Origin: CAWAND01 sp963727915
GTDB taxonomy: Bacteria; Chloroflexota; Anaerolineae; Anaerolineales; E44-bin32
Length of the DNA stretch: 64,000 nucleotides
Direction of reading: 5' to 3'
Assembly: GCA_963727915.1 (NCBI GenBank)
Contig: CAVSID010000004.1
Coordinates: 310,001 to 374,000 of the forward strand
The first letter of the stretch is position 1; each line of letters starts with the position of its first letter. The translations under genes and the position numbers were made by a program. The notes beneath the pieces were generated by a model. It saw only the letters and a list, made by a program, of their open reading frames with translations. It had not been told where the DNA came from and searched no databases. This document shows positions 57,125 to 64,000 of this stretch, piece by piece.

Positions 57125-57288
57125 GTGCCTGCTCCTTCCCTGCAAATCTCCCCGAATTCCCCGGCAGCGGATGGCCCGTGCCATTGTCCCCTATGCGCCA
57201 GCACTGTGCAAGAGAAGGCCCGCCGGGCCGAATACCCCGGCGGGCAAGTGTCGTTGGTATCGGTTGTCGGGATGGGTCGAGCCTGTCG

Positions 57289-57682
57289 TCAGGCGATGTA
57301 AGCTATCGGCAGCAGCCAGCCAAAGCCGACGATCTGCAGCACGTGCAGGGCGGTGAAGTCGACCAGCCCGCGCATCTTGAACACCACGGCGGCCATGATT
57401 TCCAGGGCCACGCCGATCCCCAGCGCCAGAAACAGGAAGGATCGGGGCGCGCTGGGTGAGGCAACACCCCCCATCCAGCGGAAGACGAGCACGCCCAAAA
57501 TGCCCACCACCATGGTCACGCCAGCGAAGAAGACGGCCGTATCCCATCGGGCTCGTTCCAGCCCCTTGGCCGCCAACTGATCGGGGGTGGTGAGCGTGGC
57601 AGCGCGGCAGATAGGCGTACACGCCAGAAACGGCCGCCACGACCAAGATCAACAGGACCAGACGTGCAAGCGAAGTGGACAT
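57289..57682 (-). CDS. Small membrane protein (one frameshift)
   Basis: About 130 residues. The N-terminal membrane helix (ARLVLLILVVAAVSGVYAYL) is followed, after a frameshift near 57600, by LAAKGLERARWDTAVFFAGV and three more helices (TMVVGILGVLVFRWMGG, FLFLALGIGVALEIMAAVVF, ALHVLQIVGFGWLLPIAYIA). I recognise no family. Confidence 0.55.
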
Positions 57683-57892
57683 GGAGCTCTCCCGAGATCC
57701 CCGCGTTGTTTGCCTTCATGCGGGATGGATCTCTTCCAGCGCCGTCACACAATAACCCACCTCAGCTTCGCCGCCCAGTGATACAAGGCAGAAAATCCCA
57801 AGACACTTATCGCTGGCGCTCGCTGGGCGTGTGCCCTGGCAATGAGACGCAGACTTCTCGAGTGCACGGCATCCCAATCCGCCCGGCCGACA

Positions 57893-58307
57893 TCACTCGT
57901 CTTGAGGTCCGATGGCCATGTGCGGGTTCCAGGCCACCTCCCAAAGGTGGCCATCCGGATCGGCGAAGTAGCCGGAGTATCCCCCCCAATCCGTGTCACG
58001 CGCCGGCTTCACCAGCCGGCCGCCGGCGCTTGACCGCCTGCGCCAACATATCGATCGACTGCGTCCTTGGATTCCAGATTGTGGGCCAGGGCGAACCCCC
58101 GAAACCCTTCGCCTTCGGCGGGCAATCCGGCATCCGCCGCCAGATCGCCCCACCCATACAGGCCAAGCCAGGTGCCTTGCAGCCGGAAAGAACGCTACGT
58201 CACCTTCCATGGCTAGGCGGGGAAGCCCCATGCCCTGCTCGTAGAACCTGGTCGACACGCTCGAGATCACGCGTGCCGAGGGTGATCATGCTGATTTTGG
58301 GTTTCAT
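57893..58307 (-). CDS. VOC-family protein (frameshifted)
   Basis: About 138 residues if joined. KISMITLGTRDLERV starts at 58307; TRFYEQGMGLPRLAMEGDVA and FFPAARHLAW follow in another frame; the end, GGYSGYFADPDGHLWEVAWN, has the metal ligand Glu. Three or more frame changes (near 58245, 58150 and 58050) separate these. The family has diverse metal-dependent functions; the substrate is unknown. Confidence 0.65.
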
Positions 58308-58372
58308 CTTTCCGCCTCGCTCGCCGCTTGCCCGTCGCCCACGTGTCGGACTGCGCAGCTCGTGCCCCGTTG

Positions 58373-58802
58373 TCACGCTTCGACCATGTCCTTCATGCCC
58401 TCGAGCACGCTCCCCCAGTTCTGGCTCGAATGCTCGACTTCTTCCGGTGAGGCGTTGTTGTCCTGGGTCACGCTCACGCGGGTGGCAGTCCCCTCCCGAT
58501 TCAGTTCGTAGGTCAACCGTCTTGTAGTAGGCAGGCTCATCCGGCACGCCGGACAGGGCGCTCCAAAACGTGCTGACCAGTCGGCGACCCGGCTCCACTT
58601 CCAGGATCACGCCCTTGTCTTCGTAGGCTTGGCCCTGCCACACCCCACGATAGATGATCGGGCTGCCCGGCTTCCAGTCGGTCTCGACATGGGTGCCGAA
58701 CAAGTACTTCTCGATCTGTTCTGGCTCGGTCAGCGCCTGCCACACCCTCTCCGGGGTAGCATGGACGACGACCTCGGCCTGGGCGATCAATGGCTCGGTC
58801 AT
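58373..58802 (-). CDS. SRPBCC / AHSA1-like protein (frameshifted)
   Basis: About 143 residues of the START-like fold: AQAEVVVHATPERVWQALTE, IEKYLFGTHVETDWKPGSPI and ILEVEPGRRLVSTFWSALSG. After a frameshift near 58515 it continues VTQDNNASPEEVEHSSQNWG and ends near 58373. GGGAGGGAAGTGCCT precedes ATG 58802. AHSA1-like proteins bind hydrophobic ligands or regulate ArsR-linked operons; none is visible here. Confidence 0.72.
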
Positions 58803-58969
58803 AGGCACTTCCCTCCCAAAGTGATCCCAAATGTCTGAGCTATTCTATACGAACACATGTTCTATTGCAAGTCAGGAGCATGGTGCTTAGGTCTGGGTCT
58901 AGGTGTTCGCCCAAGGCCGATGTGGGGATCGAGCCGGTGAAAGTCAAGTCTGCGGACTGAGAGACACTT

Positions 58970-59769
58970 TTATGGCCCGTCCTCGCTGCGAAGCTCGGCG
59001 GCCCGCGCTGGGCATCCTGCGGCGGCAGCGGCATCGCCCAGGGCCTGTCAGATTCTCGGCCAACTCGTCAAACACGAAACGGATCGGGAGCATGGCTCGC
59101 CTCCCCCTCGGTTTCGAGTTCTCTCAGGATGGCTCATGGCTTCGTCATACCGCTCCAACGAGCGGAGACAGCGGGCCACGGACCAGCGTGCAATCTGGAT
59201 CTGACGTGGCCTGCCCCGGGCCTGCCAGGCGTCCAGCGCCTGCTTGAAGGTCAGGCAGGGCGTCTTCCAAACGCCCCATGTCGTGCAGATCCCAGGCGTG
59301 GTTATTCAGAAGCGCTGGCACAAGCGAGATGGCCTTGGGATCCTGCGAACCCTTCGCCATCTCAATCCCCGCCGGGTCCAGGTCTCTGCCCCGGGTGTGC
59401 CGGCCAGGGTGATGGCGACCATGTGGGCGGCGTCAGCCGCTAGGCCCTCCTGGCCGGCCGATTCGGCCTCGTCCCACGCCTTCTCGAACACGGTCCCGGG
59501 CCTTCTCACCTTCCCCGCTTGAGTTGAAGGCGCGGCCACGTTCGAGCAGATAGCGGACCGCGGGCGCAGATCCGGCTCTGTGGGAGATCCGCTTCGACCT
59601 GGTCCAGCAGACGATGCGCGTCCTCGAAGTCACCCTGCAAGCCCCGCGCCCGTGCGACCTGGGTCAGGAGTTCGAGGTAGTCGTCACCGTCGGCCCCGGT
59701 TATCGCCGCTCGAAAGATCGCCTCGCTCTTGGCCGGGTCGTCGTATTCCCACAGATTGTCGATGTCCAT
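58970..59769 (-). CDS. Tetratricopeptide repeat protein (frameshifted)
   Basis: About 265 residues. DIDNLWEYDDPAKSEAIFRA opens the protein at 59769; TPR-like units continue (DYLELLTQVARARGLQGDFE, YLLERGRAFNSSGEGEKARD, LLNNHAWDLHDMGRLEDALP) and the C-terminus ends at TAA 58970-58972 (GDAAAAAGCPARAAELRSED). Frame changes occur near 59575, 59510, 59420, 59350, 59235, 59130, 59090 and 59050. The order of the pieces agrees with one intact TPR protein, so indels are the likely cause. It may act as a scaffold. Confidence 0.7.
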
Positions 59770-59936
59770 CGGCACCGGCTTGCATGGGCGAACCACGCCT
59801 CCCTTGTCAAGAACCGACTCGTCCCCCGAATACGTCAAACCAGAAGCAACGAACCCCCCCGATCCAACCTGGTTGTGCAGCGGCTCCGGCCACACGTTTC
59901 GATCGTCCGGTTCGGCACTGCCTGGCCTGCAATGAC

Positions 59937-61323
59937 CTACGGCGCGCCACCGCCCCAAATCGTCTCGTACAGCAGGAAGATGTTCAGGGCCACGATCAGC
60001 GCCGCCACGATCCAAGCGACGATGGTCGTGATCTTGCGATTGACAAGCACTCCCATCAGCTTCTTGTCGGAGGCGAATACAACCAGCGGGATGATGGCAA
60101 AGGGCAGGCCGAAACTCAAGACCACCTGACTGAGCACGAGCGTGTTGGTGGGGTCGAGACGCATGCCGATGACGATGAACGACGGGACCATTGTCATGAA
60201 GCGACGAATCCACATCGGGATCTTGCGATGAAGGAATCCCTGCATGATGATTTGCCCGGCCATCGTTCCTACGGTGGATGAGGAGTGGCCAGAGGCCAGC
60301 AGGGAGATGGCGAAGACCAGGCTGGCGGCGCCGCCGAGCAAGGGTTGGAGAGTGCGGTGGGCCTCCTCGATGGAGGCGATGCTGCTCAACCCGTTGGCGA
60401 AGAATGTGGAGGCGGCCATGATCAGCATGGCAGCATTGACCATGCCGGCGATGGACATGGCGATAAGGATGTCGGCCACCTCGAATTTGAACAGGCGCCG
60501 GAGTTTCTCTGGCTCACGGGTAACGATGCGCCCCTGGGTCAATCCGGAGTGCAGGAAGATGGCATGCGGCATGACCGTAGCCCCCAGGATTCCAGTCGCC
60601 AACAGGATGCTTTCCGGTCCGGCGAAGGTGGGTACCACCGAGTGGTAGGCGATGGCTCCCCAGTCCGGCTTGTCGATAATGGTTTCGATCAGGTAGCAGA
60701 CGGCGATGACCCCCACCAGGGCGGTAATCAGGGCTTCGAGGGGTCGGAAGCCGCCGTGTTCCAAGAGAAGAACGACCAGCGTGAGAAGGCCCATCAAGAG
60801 GGCCGGGATCAAGAGCTCCGGCAGGCCGATGTAGGAGCCCAACTGTCCAAAGAGACCGGGGAAGAGCAAGTAGACGCCCAGGGCTGCGCCCAGAAACTCG
60901 GCCAAGTCGGTGGCCATGGCTACCAGCTCCATCATGATCCACATCACGATCGTTGCCCAGGGCGGGTAGCGATCGCGCGATCATTTCGGCCAGGTTCTTG
61001 CCGGTGGCGATGCCGAGCTTGGCGGACATGGATTGGATCAGCATGGCCATGAAGTTGCTGGCGAACACCACCCAGACCAGGGTGTAGCCGAACTTGGCCC
61101 CCGACTGGATGTTGGTGGCGTAGTTTCCCGGGTCGATGTAGGCCACGGCGGCGATGAAGGCCGGCCCCATGAAAGGCAGCAGGCGCTTGATGATGTTCTT
61201 CTCCACCCGGCCTTCCAAGATCTCCTGTGCGGCCGAGACCGTGCCCTTATCCGCCGGGCCATGACGGGGCCTCGGGGGTTCTAGAGGTTGGTCTATGGCA
61301 GAAGTCGGTGGAAGATCTGGCAT
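59937..61323 (-). CDS. mntH: NRAMP-family divalent metal transporter MntH (one frameshift)
   Basis: About 461 residues, eleven or so helices. The metal-binding DPGN motif is in AAVAYIDPGNYATNIQSGAK near residue 66; the second conserved region is GATVMPHAIFLHSGLTQGR with the MPH motif near 240. A frameshift near 60965 splits it after KNLAEMIA; the next segment continues IVMWIMMELVAMATDLAEF. It imports Mn2+ (or other divalent ions) using protons. It starts 17 bases after the mntR stop, so the two form an operon under the operator at 62032. Confidence 0.92.
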
Positions 61324-61339
61324 GTTCAAACCCCTGCTT

Positions 61340-62013
61340 CTACAAATGGGCTGGATGGAGATCCAGCTGTTTGACAAACACGTGGCTGGCGGTCGTCTGG
61401 CCGACGACCACCGGCATGCCGCCTACATCCAGCGTGAGCAGGCCATCGAGCGGCTCAACCGCCTGCACAGCGATTTTGTCCCAGGGGTAAGCCCGAGCTC
61501 TTCCAGACGAGCGAGCAGCTCGGGGTCCCTGTCGTAGACCTCGACTACTTCCGCCTCGGCGCCGGCATCCAGATTGGCCAAGCGCGTCCGGCCGGCATCG
61601 GTGATCAACCCATCGACCGACGGAATGGGTGACCCGTGGGGATCGGACGTCGGGAACCCCAGCCGTTCGTCGATACGAGCTTCCAGGTAGTCCGAGAGCA
61701 CATGTTCCAGTTTCTCGGCTTCATCGTGAAGGCGCTCCCAAGGGATATCCAATGCGCGCGCCAGAAAGGTCTCAATGAGCCGGTGATGGCGCACCACCTC
61801 CAGGGCGATTTTGCGGCCGTCATCGGTGAGCATCACGCCCTGATACGGTTCATAGGCCACCCATCCGTTGTGGGAGAGCTTCTTCAGCATCCCGGTGACG
61901 GTGGCCGGCGAGAACCCAAACCGATCCGCCAGCATGGAGGTCGTGACCTGATGGTGGTCCAGCTCAAGGCTGTAGATCTCTTTAAGGTAGTTTTGGTCCG
62001 CTTCCGTGATCAT
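61340..62013 (-). CDS. mntR: DtxR/MntR-family metal-dependent repressor (frameshift near C-terminus)
   Basis: About 224 residues with the DtxR layout: winged HTH (HHQVTTSMLADRFGFSPATV), the metal-binding and dimer domain (HHRLIETFLARALDIPWERL and HDEAEKLEHVLSDYLEARID), and a C-terminal SH3-like domain. One base missing near 61477 hides this last domain; restoring it gives IAVQAVEPLDGLLTLDVGGM and a stop at 61340-61342. It is expected to repress mntH when Mn2+ (or Fe2+) is plentiful and to repress itself through the palindrome upstream. Confidence 0.9.
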
Positions 62014-62031
62014 CGTTCCCTAAACCCAAAT

Positions 62032-62045
62032 TTAGGTGCACCTAA
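62032..62045. promoter_or_regulatory. DtxR/MntR-type operator upstream of mntR-mntH
   Basis: The perfect palindrome TTAGGTGCACCTAA lies 18 bases upstream of the mntR start. It has the TTAGG-N4-CCTAA form known for DtxR/IdeR/MntR boxes, and its place between promoter and start fits autorepression. Confidence 0.8.
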
Positions 62046-62256
62046 CAACGGGTTATTTTCGCCGAAAGAGGCGGAACTGTCAAGGGGCAGGCGATCCGGG
62101 CGATCGACAATCGAGGGCTCAACGCCAGGGGAAATCCCGGGCTCGGGCTTGGATGCGCCGGGAGAAGCAGAACCTAAGTTTTCGCCGAGGGCCGAGCGGG
62201 GATCTTGACGCGCCGCCATTGCGTCGGGCGCCAATTTGGCTCTCGCCCAGTGTGTG

Positions 62257-63039
62257 CTATTGGGGTGCCCGGGGGACGCCAAGCAGGTAGGGCACGACGC
62301 TCATGCCAGACGCCAGCTCGCCAACTTCCCACACATAGCGCCCGTCGGGATCGGCCTTGGATGCCAAGTGGCGCATCTCGTCGGCGGTGTAGGTTCTCAG
62401 GACGGAGACGACGCCGTCCCAGCCGACCAGAAGAGGCACGATCGGGATCAGGTAGGTGAAAACGAGCCGGCTCAGCCGGAAGGGACGGATGGTGGGGGTC
62501 ATCAACAGCACGGCGATTGGCGAAACGGCGAACTGGATCAGGTGCCGCAGGTCTCGGCGTTGGCCTTCGAAGATTGCCACTGCTTGGCCACTGGCGACGG
62601 CATCATTCAGAATCTTTTGGGCGTCATCCGGGGCGAAATGGTGAAAGCTGAGAAACATCGTCCGCATGCCCGGCAGGTCACCCGGCACCTGGCCTGCGTC
62701 CACCGACCTGGCCTCTGTAGCCAGCACATCCGGCATTTTGGCCACTACCGCGTTCAGGGCGTTTATATTGGGATAGGCGTCGGTCAGCCTGACCTGCAAT
62801 CCAGGCACCTGCGACTCGAGCGCGGGCGCCAAGCTCACCCAAAGCCGCCCCCCGCCCGACCCCAGGTCGACGATACGATGTTCGCCGGAACCCTTCAAAC
62901 CCGCGGCGATCACGTCCGCCGCCGGCGCAAATAGCCGAAGCGTTTCCACGGCCGTTCCCAGATAGTCTGTCATGAAGTCCCGGATCAGAACCGGGAACCA
63001 GCCGGCGTCTTCAAACTCAAAGGCCTGCACTCGCTTCAT
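62257..63039 (-). CDS. SAM-dependent methyltransferase-like protein, membrane-associated
   Basis: 260 residues. SAM-binding motif I RIVDLGSGGGRLWVSLAPAL near residue 55; HHFAPDDAQKILNDAVASG is the region after strand 4. A hydrophobic stretch (IQFAVSPIAVLLMTPTI, then LVFTYLIPIVPLLVGWDGVV) suggests attachment to the membrane, unusual for this fold. The C-terminus (HLASKADPDGRYVWEVGEL) has a late strand pair. The substrate is unknown, possibly a lipid. Confidence 0.75.
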   Translation of the reverse strand: MKRVQAFEFEDAGWFPVLIRDFMTDYLGTAVETLRLFAPAADVIAAGLKGSGEHRIVDLGSGGGRLWVSLAPALESQVPGLQVRLTDAYPNINALNAVVAKMPDVLATEARSVDAGQVPGDLPGMRTMFLSFHHFAPDDAQKILNDAVASGQAVAIFEGQRRDLRHLIQFAVSPIAVLLMTPTIRPFRLSRLVFTYLIPIVPLLVGWDGVVSVLRTYTADEMRHLASKADPDGRYVWEVGELASGMSVVPYLLGVPRAPQ

Positions 63040-63088
63040 CTGCTGATCCTCCCGCTCTGGCGGATTTCATGGATCGGCGCGGAAGAAG

Positions 63089-63601
63089 TCACCTTCCGGG
63101 TGGAAACACGTCTGAAGTTGTGCCGAGATGGACCACCTGAGGAAAGCCTGTGCGAAGGTCGTCCCAAAATCCTTCCGCCAGATGCTCAGGATAGACGTTC
63201 AGCCCTCCCAGATCCCGCCTCGGCACCCAGTCCACGTCTCGAATGTATTCCTCGTCGGGCCCGCTGCCGGCCACATTGTCCAGACTGATCACCCCTTCAT
63301 GCGAGCCGCACAGAAAGTAGAGCTCGACGTGGTGCACACCGGCGGCCGCCTCAGCAAACTCCCTCAGGTAGACCAGTTTGCCGATCTCGACCTGCAGGCC
63401 AGTTTCCTCCATAACCTCGCGCCGGGCGCAGGCAAGGATCGACTCGTCTTCGGGCTCTAAGCCGCCCCCGGGCGGGATCCACCACGTGGCACCGCTGTGT
63501 GGGTCAACGTGTTTGACCAGGAGCAGGCTGTCATCATTAACCAGAATGACAGCCGCTCGTACTCGGTGTTGCACAGCACCCTCCGGAATCTCTCTTTGCA
63601 A
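63089..63601 (-). CDS. NUDIX hydrolase
   Basis: 170 residues. The Nudix box GGGLEPEDESILACARREVM followed by EETGLQVEIG matches the GX5EX7REUXEEXGU consensus, at residues ~45-68. RAAVILVNDDSLLLVKHVDP is the usual first strand. It hydrolyses a nucleoside-diphosphate-linked compound, not identifiable from sequence. TTG at 63601 is the most likely start; no ribosome site is obvious. Confidence 0.92.
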   Translation of the reverse strand: MQREIPEGAVQHRVRAAVILVNDDSLLLVKHVDPHSGATWWIPPGGGLEPEDESILACARREVMEETGLQVEIGKLVYLREFAEAAAGVHHVELYFLCGSHEGVISLDNVAGSGPDEEYIRDVDWVPRRDLGGLNVYPEHLAEGFWDDLRTGFPQVVHLGTTSDVFPPGR

Positions 63602-63604
63602 GAA

Positions 63605-64000
63605 AGCATCGCCCTGTAAGGGGCTACCCCCTTGCCGTACGAAATGCTCCTCGGACCGAACGGAGCACCTGGATGCGAATGCTGCAACGCAAATTGGACG
63701 CCGCTATGATACACGCTTCTGTGCAAGTTCGGAATCGGGGGCGAGGCGGTTTCCGGACACAACCTCGCGCATCAACCGCTTGTGAGGGATTTCACAAACT
63801 GAAGCGGCGACAGATCAGCCATGTCACGCCTGATGGCTTCGCCCGGCGGGGTGCCGCGGCGGGCGGACTTCATACTACGACCAGGGCCCACCTCACGCTA
63901 TGTGGCCGCCAGCACGAGCAGCTCTCTCCCCATTGCCTCAGCTCGAGGATGTGGGCGAGAAGCTGCCTTCATCTTTCAGAAACGCGTTGTAGAAATCCAG
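63605..64000. other. Region at the right edge with a possible partial minus-strand gene
   Basis: About 395 bases. The first ~175 hold the likely upstream region of the NUDIX gene. Beyond the palindrome at 63780 an open minus-strand frame (MKSARRGTPPGEAIRRDMAD onward, stop 63774-63772) could be the C-terminus of a gene that continues past the window, with frame changes. I cannot assign it to a family. Confidence 0.3.
63780..63797. promoter_or_regulatory. Palindrome TTGTGA-N6-TCACAA, site 8
   Basis: TTGTGAGGGATTTCACAA has perfect half-sites. It is about 180 bases upstream of the NUDIX gene (minus strand), but also sits near the end of a possible open frame, so part of it may be coding. Confidence 0.45.

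Overview
The window looks like a GC-rich Chloroflexota genome, most likely Anaerolineae-like; this is an inference. The grounds are the gene content (a tetratricopeptide protein and small membrane families I associate with that group, a secretin-less type IV pilus set, long actinobacterial-type transaldolase), a T-box leader on valS, and frequent GTG/TTG starts. No rRNA, tRNA, CRISPR array, IS element or phage gene was recognised. About twenty genes are interrupted by single-base frameshifts although the protein continues cleanly in another frame, including essential valS. Residual assembly or sequencing indels explain this better than true decay, so many entries are given as one gene spanning the shift.

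Layout. 1-5.4 kb: a serine hydrolase running off the left edge, valS with a T-box riboswitch, and a coiled-coil/HEAT-like protein. 5.6-10.2 kb: a DUF4332 protein, an MscS channel, an SDR enzyme, then transaldolase and 6-phosphogluconate dehydrogenase. 10.3-14.3 kb: a MacB-like efflux system (permease, ATPase, adaptor) behind a MarR regulator. 14.4-18.4 kb: a cold shock protein, ruvB-DUF2905-queA, and an AIR-synthase-like gene behind an unusual structured leader; pfkA lies convergent. 19.7-31.4 kb: a type IV pilus locus (HTH regulator, response regulator, pilB, pilC, two pseudopilins, a Kelch-propeller pilin-like protein, pilN-, pilO- and pilM-like genes, pilD, pilT, pilA) with no secretin or PilP. 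31.5-37.8 kb: a minus-strand locus with a C-terminal-sorted surface protein, an exosortase-like enzyme, a GT2 glycosyltransferase, a huge PTPS-related membrane protein and a response regulator, resembling the XrtG neighbourhood. 38-40.7 kb: an SdrD-like lipoprotein and a squalene/phytoene synthase. 41-64 kb: mostly minus-strand small stress, modification and metabolism genes (MsrA, Ddn-type reductase, acetyltransferases, methyltransferases, hemolysin III, pyrimidine-dimer glycosylase, VOC, DUF1801, DinB), a DsrE-like protein with an in-frame UGA, an iodotyrosine-deiodinase-like nitroreductase, and an mntR-mntH pair with an operator.

The most interesting signals are: (1) a probable DsrE-like selenoprotein (UGA in a UxxC motif, followed by a hairpin of bacterial SECIS form); (2) a dispersed palindrome TTGTGA-N6-TCACAA, eight copies, mostly outside genes, implying a Rex- or CRP/FNR-type regulon; (3) the exosortase/glycosyltransferase/PTPS-related locus with a translationally coupled candidate substrate; (4) a compact leader RNA that hides the ribosome site of a 17-codon ORF and carries two further hairpins; (5) a six-blade Kelch protein placed among the minor pilins.
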